DNA from: Trichomonas vaginalis G3
Taxonomy: Eukaryota; Parabasalia; Trichomonadida; Trichomonadidae
NCBI RefSeq assembly: GCF_026262505.1
Contig: NC_067208.1
Span: 13,773,962 to 13,837,961 of the forward strand
Length of the DNA stretch: 64,000 bases
Direction of reading: 5' to 3'
This document shows, one piece after another, positions 10,485-19,606 of the stretch. The notes beneath the pieces were generated by a model. That model did not search any database, was not told the origin of the DNA, and saw nothing but the letters and a program-made list of their open reading frames with translations. Each line of letters starts with the position of its first letter. Position 1 is the first letter of the stretch. The position numbers and the translations under genes are program-made.

Positions 10485-12590
10485 TCAATCATCATCATCA
10501 CCAGCTCCATAGAACTTGTGTTTGCGATAGATGACACATTTTGCAAGCCATTTGACACCACCAAGATATGACCACAAATCGCTGCCAACATCTCCACCTT
10601 GAAGACCTTTGATCAAACCATCAGGAACAATGTAAGTAATTTCATCGTCGAGCATGAACCAAACTCTTCCTTTGTTGACGAAGGCAACGAAATGACCTTG
10701 ATGATAAGCAATAATGGAATGTATCTTAAATACATACGTTCCATCACTGAGTTGAGTTTTGTAGTTCTTCTTGATCTCAAATTTGTCAAAGAAGACATTT
10801 GGATCAGACCAATTCCTCTGAACGTCGACCCAGAGGAATGTTGAGATTTCATTGATATGAGAATCATCTGTGCACATTTGTTTAATTCCTTGATCAATAC
10901 CTGCTGCACCAAGAGGAATGTGAAGCGAAACCGAATAGAAGCTTTCATCAGGAGTCTCAGTTTGATATTGGAATGTAACGGCAATATCTGGTTTGTTTGC
11001 TGATTCCGTAACATCATGTACAATCTTTTGAAATGTGTCATCGGCATCTTGCTGCTGGAAGTATTGCTTGCCGAGTGTTGTGATGAATTGTGAGCATGAA
11101 ATTGTGTATTCCTTGTGGCGGTAGTGCAACATCTGATCATAAATTTCGGCAAGTGCTTTCACTGGCGTATATTCGACATCTCCCAAATGCTCCATTACAT
11201 CTTTTCTGAAAGTATTTACGTAGAACAAAACTTGCAAAACGGCATTGACATGGCAGGTAGCTCCCTCATTATGTAATCCTGGAATTGACATTTTTGTTTC
11301 GATGTTGTAGATTGCATTTTGTGTTCTTTTAACAAGTATCTTATCAATCTTTTCATATCCAGCTAGTGGAGATGGAATCTTCATTGGAGTTTCTGGAGTT
11401 TGGAGATAAAGATCTTTTGGAACACATCTTGGCTTTGGCATTGGGCTTCCTGAACCATTTGGTTCTGGTGTTGCTGCAGCTTCTTTTTCATCTTTTGGAG
11501 TGCAAGGAAAATCGCAGTTATCCTTCTCACTGAGAGGTGTGGAATCGATGTGATAGTTATCTAAAGCAAACAATCCTTGAACAATAAGTGGAAGATTGCC
11601 TTTTTCACCACGATATCCTATTGCCAAGACACTCCAATTACTTTTATCGCGTGCAAAGCGGCGTTCGACAATTTGGCGATCATGTGCAATCGCATTATTG
11701 CGTTTTGTAACTTCTTCGTCATCACCTCTTTGCATAATGACGGCTGTTGGATGGTATTTCTGAATACCGATGTAACCTCTATCTGCAAGAAGTCCTAATG
11801 CAACAGATTCAACTCCACGTTGGACATGTAAAAAATCTGAAGCTCCTGATAAATCAAATACTTTCTTATCGTGAACTGAAGCTAAAAAACTTGTATTCAT
11901 GTGAATTACCTGTCCTAAAGGATTAACAAGAACTTGAACCTTCATACCATTGCAATGGTTTTTAGCATCCCATGAACTTTTACGCTCAGCAAGATCAAGA
12001 GGAACGGTAAAAGGAATAGTAGAGCTATCAACTGCAGCAACACATGTTGGAAAGTTATCGAACTCCTTGTCACAGGGAGAATATTGTTTTGGAATGAATT
12101 CAGCAATGAAAATTGGGAACATCCTGTTTGTTGTTTTGTTAATGATTTTGCTGAGGTAACTCTGTTTCAAACTAACAATTCCTGACATTTTTTGCAATGG
12201 AAGATAAGTGCAATAGTAAGTTAATGTTAGGAATAACGCATCTAATGGATCACAACCGTTTTTCCGACCGCGTCTGGATGAAAACTCATGCTCGCGAACA
12301 ACATCAACTAAATACAAGAGTTGATCCAAAGAAAAGTTACAAAGGTCTTTGACATTTAAGATTGGGTGTGCCTCAAGGAATTTTTGTAAGCTAAACTTTC
12401 TGACAACTTTAAATTCTTCGGCATTAGCTGGTGCTTGATTTTCATCTTCACTTGCGGGCTCTGATTCATCAAGATAAGCTAAGTGCATTTGCATTCTCAC
12501 GATTTCCTTGGATCGGGTTTTGAACTTCTGGATATCATCCAAGAACTCGGAATCATCCTTGTACTCCATTAATGAAAGTGATATGAACAT
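10485..12590 (-). CDS. DDE transposase fused to a USP-type deubiquitinase
   Basis: This 701-residue gene has two enzyme domains. Residues about 75-345 are a DDE_Tnp_4-like transposase: D188 in AAVDSSTIP, D270 in LLADRGYIG and E309 in RQIVERRFAR, with 38 residues between the last two. A proline-rich linker (350-410) leads to a USP/C19 ubiquitin peptidase at 435-690. Its Cys box is GLHNEGATCHVNAVLQVLF with C446. A QQDADDTF motif lies near 513, and the His box has H633 in GHFVAF followed by WFMLDD. All catalytic residues of both domains are present, so it may be active. Met8 (12569) is an alternative start, because TCACTT and TCATTA initiator motifs precede it. The gene lies inverted between the terminal repeats. 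The transposase presumably binds the ends; the USP may protect the transposase or host factors from ubiquitin-driven turnover, which is inference. Confidence 0.9.
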   Translation of the reverse strand: MFISLSLMEYKDDSEFLDDIQKFKTRSKEIVRMQMHLAYLDESEPASEDENQAPANAEEFKVVRKFSLQKFLEAHPILNVKDLCNFSLDQLLYLVDVVREHEFSSRRGRKNGCDPLDALFLTLTYYCTYLPLQKMSGIVSLKQSYLSKIINKTTNRMFPIFIAEFIPKQYSPCDKEFDNFPTCVAAVDSSTIPFTVPLDLAERKSSWDAKNHCNGMKVQVLVNPLGQVIHMNTSFLASVHDKKVFDLSGASDFLHVQRGVESVALGLLADRGYIGIQKYHPTAVIMQRGDDEEVTKRNNAIAHDRQIVERRFARDKSNWSVLAIGYRGEKGNLPLIVQGLFALDNYHIDSTPLSEKDNCDFPCTPKDEKEAAATPEPNGSGSPMPKPRCVPKDLYLQTPETPMKIPSPLAGYEKIDKILVKRTQNAIYNIETKMSIPGLHNEGATCHVNAVLQVLFYVNTFRKDVMEHLGDVEYTPVKALAEIYDQMLHYRHKEYTISCSQFITTLGKQYFQQQDADDTFQKIVHDVTESANKPDIAVTFQYQTETPDESFYSVSLHIPLGAAGIDQGIKQMCTDDSHINEISTFLWVDVQRNWSDPNVFFDKFEIKKNYKTQLSDGTYVFKIHSIIAYHQGHFVAFVNKGRVWFMLDDEITYIVPDGLIKGLQGGDVGSDLWSYLGGVKWLAKCVIYRKHKFYGAGDDDD

Positions 12591-13240
12591 TTCTTCTAAG
12601 AGTTTTCATTCAATTCATGTTTTTAAGAAGTTAGTGAATTAATTTTCATATCTCAGAAATTCGAAAAATAGTTGTTTAACACAAAAATTGATCAAATGCT
12701 TCTCTAATTATCTAAATAGCTAAAATTGTAAATTCAAGATATTTGACACAAATTCAATTTTGACGGTTTGAAAAAGTGCGTTTATTCTTCCGTTTATTTC
12801 TAAAAGCATAGCATTTTTATTAAATATGATTCTAATAATATTTTTGGATTAAACAGATATCTGTGGTCAATTCTATTGATTTTTTTTTCCACTCGGAATA
12901 CATTTTTAAGATATGTAATTTGATCCCACTACTATCAAATGATTAATGCATATAAAAAAAGCAATTACATTTAAAAAAACGAACTATTGAAAAATTGACA
13001 GTTGACGGTATAGTTTCAATTTTTTTGAATTGATATCGACTATTTTAAAAATGAAACTCTTTTGGAGTTTTTTATGCATCAAAAGGTATTAGTACACACA
13101 TATATATAAGATCTAGTAATTCGGTTAAGCATTGAAGGTAATTCAAAGGTTTAGATTTTGATATTTGTTTTGTTTGAATACTCTACATGTATATTTAGAC
13201 TTCATACAAAGTTCCAAATGTCTATAAACATAGAAAAAAT
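12591..13240. other. non-coding interior of transposon copy 1
   Basis: This AT-rich stretch upstream of the transposase gene is shared almost base for base with 55441-56088 in copy 2. Being part of the transposon explains the conservation. I find no second gene, such as the Myb-like protein that PIF/Harbinger elements often carry. Confidence 0.6.
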
Positions 13241-13438
13241 TGAGGGGGGCACAAACTTGCCCAGTGAGATGAAGTGAAAAGTGATAGATTTACATGTCAG
13301 AAATGTAAAGTGTCAGATTTGAAACAAAAAATGGATTAATTTATTATTATATGATAGAGAGATTTGGTAAGTTACTATCAAATTTGTAAGTAAGGGGGAA
13401 AAAAAGTAAGAAAGAAAAAAAATTTTAAAAAATAAAAA

Positions 13439-13673
13439 GCCACTCGCTTCGCTCGCGGTTGACAAAAAGAACAAATTCGTAAAATAATTGTATGAAATTA
13501 CGAAACTAAGCCGCGAGCGAAGCGAGTGGCTTAAGAAAAGAACAGATTCGAAAAAAGATTGTATGAAATTACGAAACTAAGCCACTCGCTTCGCTCGCGG
13601 CTGACGAAAAGAACAGATTCGAAAAAAGATTATACGAAACTACGAAACTAAGCCGCGAGCGAAGCGAGCGGCT
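13439..13673. repeat. four alternating GC-rich palindromic units
   Basis: The 21-base motif around GCCACTCGCTTCGCTCGCGG occurs four times at about 13439, 13510, 13581 and 13652. Orientation alternates (forward, reverse, forward, reverse). The units are separated by about 50 bp that are also repeated (ATGAAATTACGAAACTAAG). The strand pairs could form strong cruciforms. They stand out as GC-rich islands in very AT-rich DNA. Confidence 0.8.
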
Positions 13674-13732
13674 TAAGTAAACAACATATTTCAGATTATC
13701 GATACTAAAAATTTTTTTATTTTATTACATTT

Positions 13733-14856
13733 TTTTTTGCATTTTTTTAAGGGTGCACACGAGAGGATCATGTAAACTTCAGAATTTAGAACCTTATTTT
13801 TAGGCATTATCTTGGCTACCTATTTAGGCTCGAAAAGCAAAAAATATCAAAAAATACAACTTGACTCCATTATGACCCTTTCATGGAGGTAGTTTTTATC
13901 CGCTAGTATTTTCCCTTTGAATCTCTTTACAATTCGAAATCAAATTCAAACCTCAGTAGAAGAAAGGAAGAATCGACTTACTACGGTTGTAATACGAATA
14001 AATACATATATTTAATTATTTTTATTTACATAATAATTGTTTGAAGCTCATATTCCAACAAATTTTTAAATAAAAACATTAAAATGTTGAAAATGTTCAT
14101 ATATTTTAATAGGATTTTGGCACTTTATTGAGGAATTACTACATACATAGTCGAACTGAACTTGATATTTTGAAATTTAAATTATTTATCAAAATTAAAA
14201 TTTAACTTGAAATTTATAATTATTTAGTCATATTTTGCATAATTCTAAGTAGATTTTGTAAAAAATCAAGAAAGAAAAATTTTAACGTGCTTTATTTTTT
14301 CTTTTTTATAATAATACATATTATTATATAATTAACATATTCATAATGTTTCACCCTTTCAAAAATATAATCCTCCTCCTCTCAAATAAACGTACATACG
14401 GGTGGCCTCTTTTTTCAAAAAATTAAAATTTGAAATTTTGGGCTCAAATATTAGAGATTTTTTCAACCTTCAACGATATATGTTGTCTATATCAGACCTC
14501 CTTTCTTTTTGATACTTAACATTGTTCCTAAATCTTAGCCGTTAAGGCTGTTCTGAAAATATTTTTTTTTCGAAAAAATTCGAAAAAAATTCTTCAAATT
14601 CAAAAATCCCTTAATTCCTGAGGATTTTGGAAAAAAGTTTTTACATGAATATGTGTATATTATATGAAGTATATTGATAAGGTAAAAATCAAATTTTATT
14701 GCATATTCATCGAGAAAATAAACTAACGAATCCCTCAAAATTGAGAGGGTAATCCTCCTCCTCTCAAATAAACGTACATACAGGTGCACCCTTAAGAAGC
14801 TAAATTCTGAAGTTTACATGATCCTCTCGTGTGCACCCTTAAAAAAATGCAAAAAA
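13733..14856. repeat. 56-bp inverted repeat pair around about 1 kb
   Basis: Positions 13733-13788 and 14801-14856 are reverse complements. Both contain GGGTGCACACGAGAGGATCA next to TTAA. They look like the ends of another short non-autonomous element. The TTAA recalls piggyBac target sites, but the match continues past it, so the family is open. Inside, a direct repeat (AATCCTCCTCCTCTCAAATA) occurs near 14370 and again near 14750. Confidence 0.6.
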
Positions 14857-15528
14857 TTGAATACTTTACTGGCTGGGCAAATTTGTCGCCAGGTTCGTAA
14901 AATTGAAAGGAAAATTTTATCTATTCATATATTTAGAACCATCATGTTAAATATATCTATTAATGACTAATATTGCCAAAGGAGAAGGGAAAATTTTATA
15001 AAATTTTATCATATTAAGGTATAAAACTATTATTTCCTATATATTTATGAATCAAATAGTAAGATAATCACTCTTTGTTAGACTAAATTAAATGAAAAAA
15101 GTCTAAATTGTATGATCGTCTAAACTCAGTATAACCTATACCAAAGCTTATTAATGGCTTATGCAAATATACAGCTGATGTTAGCTTAGTTTTTGACCAA
15201 AATACAAAAAAAAATTATGAGTACAATATGATCAAAGTTTTATAAAAGCAGCCGAAAACAGCATTCAATTGGAATGGTATTATCAATGATAATCATTCAA
15301 GACACTTTTATCAAAAAATTTACATAAATCTTTTTCAAAACAGAGTATTTTTGCAAAAATTTCATCGAAAAGATAGCTTTGTCTAATAAAAATGATATGG
15401 TACGGAAAATCTATTGAAAATAATCTGAGGAATTTGAAATTCATTAAAAAGTCTTGAAAAAAGTGAATGCATTCATGAATGTCCCATATCCATTTTATCC
15501 TAGTTGTTTCATAATTCCATATTGCCGA

Positions 15529-15803
15529 TTCCTATTCTAGTTTTTGGTGCTTTTCTATGATAACCAAATTGATTTGGTTATCATAGAAAAGAGACCATTA
15601 TAATGCTTAAAATTAATTATGTTTAGGGCCGGTTTATTGGAATAAGGAAGTTTATAATACGTGAACACTTGTTTCCTCATCGAAAAGTCATAACGCATAA
15701 AGTCGATGTTTCCTTAGTACAAAAAGTGACATATGACGCTTAACTCTTTATTCCAGATAATGACCATATTTATGGGATTAAAAAGTTTAGGAAGCTTCTC
15801 CCC
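15529..15803 (-). repeat. right terminal inverted repeat, transposon copy 1
   Basis: Reverse complement of the left terminal repeat at 9634-9911. It carries the same 42-bp hairpin (15550-15591) and ends in CTTCTCCCC, followed by ATT. Confidence 0.85.
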
Positions 15804-15970
15804 ATTTTATCATAAATAACATAACAAATTTTTATTTTATAAGGAAAGCATAAAACAAAAAAAAATATGAAATATTTTTCATAAAATAACAAGAAATTAC
15901 AAAAATGAGCAAATACATAAGAGAAATTATATTCAGATTAACATCTACCATGGTTACAATATCAGAATAA

Positions 15971-17062
15971 TCATGTTGAATTGTCATTTGAAATTAATGG
16001 TAATTCAAGTGATACTCGCTTTAATTTAAGAGACATATCTTCTATTTCTGATTCTATTGATTTAATCTTTGTGGAGAAATTATCATATGTTGACTTGATT
16101 TGAAGAGCTTGAATATTATTATGCATTGATTTAGTAATTTCTTCAATAAGTGAGTCTAAACTATTCAAACTCTTTTGTTGTTCAGCAGTTTTATCAGCTA
16201 TTGATGATAAACTTTGCAAAATTTCTGATGATTCATCTTCTAAAGATTTAATACGATTTTCGTAGGACATTAGCTTACTTTCTACTTCAAATAACATTTT
16301 ATCATGCTCTGCACTTTGTTCGTCAATAATAGAATTAATATTATCCAATTTTGGATTCAAATTTGGTAGCATATATACATCTTCATGCGATTCAGTAGAT
16401 TCTATAACTGGCAATGCTTCTAGTTTTTGTATTCTTTTCAGTCCATCTTCAATTTCATTCATAAACGTTTCAAACATACTAATTGAGTTTTTAACATCAA
16501 TAGATTTAACTTCAGTATCAGATATGATTTGCCAATAAGGTATTTTAGACTCGTTTAAAGTAGTTCCGGACATTTTTAGTTCTAAATTATTAATTTTTGA
16601 GTTAATCTGAAGAATGTACTGAGCAATTTGCTGCTTCATACTGTTATATCTATTTGCATCCTTGTTTTCTGGTATTTCAAGAGACTTTTGTTGTGCATCA
16701 TAGATAACTTGATTTAATCTAAATTCAACATCTTTTTCGATGTTTTCTTTCTCTAAAGCAACCGATATTTCAAATTTTCCTTTAGTTCTAAGTCTTTCAG
16801 AATCAATATATTCTCTTTCATCAGTATATTTGCCGCGTTTTTTAGCAAGTTCTATTTGAGTTTTCATTTCTTCGAATTCATCGCTAATATTGCTTGGTAT
16901 TTGAGAAAAAAGTTTATCAATCAGATTCGTTAATTCGATAATTTTGGGAGATATTCGATTTAATTCATTTTCGATTTGCCTAGGCTTTGGACTTGGTTGA
17001 GATAAGAGTGTTTCTACTTGTGAAATTGAAGGCCTGAGCTTTGGTAAAGTTATCATTGTCAT
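15971..17062 (-). CDS. coiled-coil protein, unknown function
   Basis: A 363-residue, almost wholly helical protein that I cannot assign to a family. After an N-terminal Pro/Ser segment (LPKLRPSISQVETLLSQPSP) come long stretches with heptad-like hydrophobic spacing. These include 25-150 (ELNRISPKIIELTNLIDKLF) and 240-350 (MLFEVESKLMSYENRIKSLE, KSIESEIEDMSLKLKRV). No signal peptide or membrane segment is present. The start is the first ATG. Its first 12 bases and its promoter lie inside the left arm of a 233-bp inverted repeat, so the promoter exists in two copies. The sequence looks like a host structural protein of the dynactin or septin-partner type, but that is only a shape argument. Confidence 0.75.
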   Translation of the reverse strand: MTMITLPKLRPSISQVETLLSQPSPKPRQIENELNRISPKIIELTNLIDKLFSQIPSNISDEFEEMKTQIELAKKRGKYTDEREYIDSERLRTKGKFEISVALEKENIEKDVEFRLNQVIYDAQQKSLEIPENKDANRYNSMKQQIAQYILQINSKINNLELKMSGTTLNESKIPYWQIISDTEVKSIDVKNSISMFETFMNEIEDGLKRIQKLEALPVIESTESHEDVYMLPNLNPKLDNINSIIDEQSAEHDKMLFEVESKLMSYENRIKSLEDESSEILQSLSSIADKTAEQQKSLNSLDSLIEEITKSMHNNIQALQIKSTYDNFSTKIKSIESEIEDMSLKLKRVSLELPLISNDNST

Positions 17063-17283
17063 TTTGTATATTCTAATAAAAAAAACGAAACAAATTTTAT
17101 ATTGGGAAAATTGTCAATATTCTATTATGGATAGTCAGATTATGGATCAAATGTGAAGGTTTCGTAGCTCAGTAGGTAGAGCGTAGTGCTGATAACGCTA
17201 AGGTCTTGGGTTCGAGCCCCAGCGGAACCATTTTTTTATTTTTTGAAGCAAAAACATCATTGATGATGATTTGTTTTTACTGG
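17051..17283 (+). repeat. left arm of 233-bp inverted duplication with tRNA-Ile
   Basis: This arm matches the reverse complement of 17492-17724 over its whole length with no difference that I can see. It includes the start of the coiled-coil gene, its promoter, a tRNA-Ile and 53 bp beyond the tRNA. The 208-bp spacer (17284-17491) has no visible gene. Confidence 0.92.
17158..17230 (+). tRNA. tRNA-Ile (GAU), copy 1
   Basis: A complete cloverleaf. The acceptor stem is GGTTTCG with CGGAACC (one T-G pair) plus discriminator A. The D-arm is GCTCAGTAGGTAGAGC. The anticodon stem TAGTG/CGCTA encloses loop CTGATAA, anticodon GAT. The T-arm is TTGGGTTCGAGCCCCAG. No intron is present and CCA is not encoded. 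A and B boxes are both intact. Confidence 0.93.
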
Positions 17284-17491
17284 TTTCGAAAAGGGACGAA
17301 ATATTAAATAACGTTGAATGGATAAAGCATTTATTGGCATCATTAGCTTGATCTAAGTAAACTAAAACTGTTTCAAGATTATTTCGCAATCATCTAAATT
17401 AATCTCTATATCATATGAAGCTTGATTGTATTATTGTTGTTGATTAGATTCGAAATCATTATTCATACAGCATTTTTTGATTGATACATCT

Positions 17492-17724
17492 CCAGTAAAA
17501 ACAAATCATCATCAATGATGTTTTTGCTTCAAAAAATAAAAAAATGGTTCCGCTGGGGCTCGAACCCAAGACCTTAGCGTTATCAGCACTACGCTCTACC
17601 TACTGAGCTACGAAACCTTCACATTTGATCCATAATCTGACTATCCATAATAGAATATTGACAATTTTCCCAATATAAAATTTGTTTCGTTTTTTTTATT
17701 AGAATATACAAAATGACAATGATA
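17492..17724 (-). repeat. right arm of 233-bp inverted duplication with tRNA-Ile
   Basis: Reverse complement of 17051-17283. It carries a second tRNA-Ile and a second copy of the promoter and start codon of the coiled-coil gene, pointing right. Beyond 17724 that coding sequence does not continue. Confidence 0.92.
17545..17617 (-). tRNA. tRNA-Ile (GAU), copy 2
   Basis: Identical in sequence to the tRNA at 17158-17230, on the opposite strand, inside the other arm of the inverted duplication. Confidence 0.93.
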
Positions 17725-18077
17725 TACAAACTCATGTCAATCCATTGATCTGTTCTACCTGCTGAGCTGAATTTTACTATTTCTTTGCAATATATCCATA
17801 TTTTTCTAAATTGATTCAAATATTTTTCATCCAAATGTTCTAAAACTCAAGTACTCGTTTGATTATCAAGCAACATTGAAAAATCATATGAAACAAAGTA
17901 TGGTATTTATTCACAAAACAAAAAATTTTCACTTATTTTCAAATATTGATGATGAAATAGAAAACATGAATAAAAGCATCAAAGTATTGATAGTTAAGTT
18001 ACTCTCGTCATCCAAGAAAATTGTTTCGATTATTAAAGGGTTTAAAATTGAAGCTTGACAAAATTCCTTGGCGAATA
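17725..18077. other. intergenic DNA with a tRNA-like scrap
   Basis: Positions 17744-17769 on the minus strand read AGCTCAGCAGGTAGAACAG, which looks like a tRNA D-arm and A box. The rest does not fold as a cloverleaf, so it is a remnant at best. A 56-codon frame from an ATG at 17888 on the plus strand has no recognisable features. Confidence 0.45.
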
Positions 18078-18160
18078 TAAATTGTAGCATTTGCTATTGT
18101 TCAGCCATAATCGGAAATATTATGGTTGCTATAATATAACTTATAGAATAGTCCTCTTAG
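18078..18160 (+). repeat. 83-bp direct repeat, left copy
   Basis: Identical to 19236-19318. It starts with TA and ends CTTAG, and a TA lies at the edge of the inserted transposon on each side. It flanks the short transposon at 18160-19235. Confidence 0.9.
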
Positions 18161-18303
18161 AGAAAGGGACAGACTAGCCCATTGTCACTTTTTAATTTAG
18201 CAAATGAACGCTTATGGAGTGGAGTTTTTGGGTAAATCTGATTTGCTTATAAATGAAATAAAATCAAAAGAAACCATATTGGCATTATATTATGCAAAAA
18301 TAA

Positions 18304-18752
18304 ATGATCTTACTTAGTACTTTTAAAGTTAATTTCAGAAAAAATTTGACACAATGGTATCCGGCACATACAAGTGGTGTACAACCAAAATATAAGTTAG
18401 TTTAAACATATATTGCTATATCTCATGATCTTACTTAGTACTTTTAAAGTTAATTTCAGAAAAAATTTGACACAATGGTATCCGGCACATACAAGTGGTG
18501 TACAACCAAAATATAAGTTAGTTTAAACATATATTGCTATATCTCATGATCTTACTTAGTACTTTTAAAGTTAATTTCAGAAAAAATTTGACACAATGGT
18601 ATCCGGCACATACAAGTGGTGTACAACCAAAATATAAGTTAGTTTAAACATATATTGCTATATCTCATGATCTTACTTAGTACTTTTAAAGTTAATTTCA
18701 GAAAAAATTTGACACAATGGTATCCGGCACATACAAGTGGTGTACAACCAAA
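18304..18752 (+). repeat. 121-bp tandem array, about 3.7 copies
   Basis: Units start with ATGATCTTACTTAG at 18304/18306, 18427, 18548 and 18669, exactly 121 bp apart and nearly identical. The last unit breaks off after GTACAACCAAA and runs on into the open frame that ends at 19023. Each unit repeats the same start codon and about 30 codons. Confidence 0.92.
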
Positions 18753-19023
18753 TCTTCGACTCGATGAACTTGTCATCGAGTTATATTCCAGTGTTGTTCC
18801 TTCATTCCTGATTAAGTTGCAAATTAAAGGTCTGGATTCAGAGAGAAGTGTTAAAGTTATCAAAAAAGTCACAAGAGATTTCGAAGAAATGACACAATTT
18901 AAAAAAGTCGAATGCATCAGTATGCTTGAAGCTGTTCAGAAAGGTCTGAAAAATGATACACTTGATCCCAACATTGTTTACTCAACATTAAAAATATTAT
19001 TGCAAAGAAAACATTTGATTTAA
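18667..19023 (+). CDS. 118-codon open frame inside the short transposon
   Basis: The frame begins with an ATG in the last tandem unit and reads through unique sequence to a stop. The product is helical and charged (LDELVIELYSSVVPSFLIKL, KVIKKVTRDFEEM) and matches no family I know. Codon use in the unique part looks like host genes, not random DNA. It may be the 3' part of a captured host gene whose 5' end was multiplied by the tandem array. Function unknown. Confidence 0.45.
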   Translation: MILLSTFKVNFRKNLTQWYPAHTSGVQPNLRLDELVIELYSSVVPSFLIKLQIKGLDSERSVKVIKKVTRDFEEMTQFKKVECISMLEAVQKGLKNDTLDPNIVYSTLKILLQRKHLI

Positions 19024-19235
19024 TAAACATTTAATTTATTATAATTAATTTTTTATTACAGTATAGTAAAAAATGCTATAAATAAATTATTATATTTTAT
19101 TAAAATGTGACTTTTAATAGTAAGTGAATAAAATAAATCAGGAATTGGGAAAGAAATAAGGTTAATTAAAAATAATGAAAATTACAAGTTTAAGGTTAAT
19201 GAAAAAGTGACAATGGGCGAGTTTGTCCCCCACTC

Positions 19236-19318
19236 TAAATTGTAGCATTTGCTATTGTTCAGCCATAATCGGAAATATTATGGTTGCTATAATATAACTT
19301 ATAGAATAGTCCTCTTAG
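19236..19318 (+). repeat. 83-bp direct repeat, right copy
   Basis: Identical to 18078-18160. It directly follows the right end of the short transposon. Confidence 0.9.
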
Positions 19319-19455
19319 TCCACTCTGACTGTTTGAAAATAATGATGCATCATTTGCTTTGAAAATTTCATTTATTATGATATATTACAATTATTATTTA
19401 ATCAGAAATATCTTAATATCAAACGAATTATTGACTTCTATCCAAAGCATTCGTG

Positions 19456-19606
19456 AGTAGTATATGTGGAAGGGTTGTGTGACTTTTTTTGTAAACGTAA
19501 GAATTCATACAATATAGAACGATTTTGTATCATTTTTAAATCTTGATTTTTTCTTACGTTTTTTAAGTCATGAATTCGTAAGAAAGCGCGACATTATTAA
19601 ATGAAT
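19456..19606 (+). repeat. Maverick A left TIR
   Basis: A 151-bp repeat beginning AGTAGTATATGTGG. It contains the 8-mer CGTAAGAA three times, at 19496-19503, 19551-19558 (reverse) and 19577-19584. They are partly arranged as inverted pairs around GAATTCATGA-like sequence. Confidence 0.95.

Larger units (their letters stand above)
13242..14890. mobile_element. nested inverted-repeat element, mariner-like ends, no transposase
   Basis: Copy 2 of the transposon has only about 20 bp here, so this roughly 1.65-kb block is an insertion. The ends are GAGGGGGGCACAAACTTGCC and, reversed, GGCGACAAATTTGCCCAG. These resemble the ends of the element at 18160-19235, whose inner sequence is GGGACAAACTCGCCCA. 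A clean TA target duplication is not visible on either side. No coding capacity is convincing; the interior is made of palindromes and a further inverted-repeat pair. It is a non-autonomous element, possibly several nested ones. Confidence 0.55.
8793..15803. mobile_element. composite DNA transposon (copy 1) with ~840-bp inverted ends
   Basis: Both outer ends are GGGGAGAAGCTTCC and its reverse complement, flanked by ATT on each side (8790-8792 and 15804-15806), a possible 3-bp target duplication. Positions 8793-9633 are an inverted copy of 14962-15803. At 9634 a second left end starts. The simplest reading is a complete element at 9634-15803 with ends of about 275 bp, plus an extra inverted copy of its right end stuck to the left. 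Further inverted-repeat elements lie inside at about 13242-14890. The DDE transposase and the 3-bp duplication suggest the PIF/Harbinger-IS5 group, with moderate confidence. Confidence 0.75.
18160..19235. mobile_element. short TA-flanked transposon, mariner-like ends
   Basis: The ends are GAGAAAGGGACAGACTAGCC on the left and, reversed, GAGTGGGGGACAAACTCGCC on the right. Both continue CATTGTCACTTTTT. TA borders each end (18158-18159 and 19236-19237), as for Tc1/mariner insertions. There is no DDE transposase. The interior holds a 121-bp tandem array and a 118-codon open frame of unknown origin. It is therefore non-autonomous, perhaps having captured a gene piece. Confidence 0.7.

Noticed and set aside
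13733-14856. piggyBac element because of TTAA beside the inverted repeats
   Set aside because: The inverted repeat continues beyond TTAA on both sides, so TTAA is not a target duplication.
8793-15803. Helitron, because of the subterminal hairpin
   Set aside because: Ends are inverted repeats, no TC...CTRR ends, no Rep/helicase, and a DDE transposase is present.
17744-17769. Third tRNA gene
   Set aside because: Only a D-arm-like piece is present; no anticodon or T-arm can be folded.
18655-19023. Mariner transposase
   Set aside because: No DDE/DDD motifs or helix-turn-helix; the frame is short and matches nothing I recognise.
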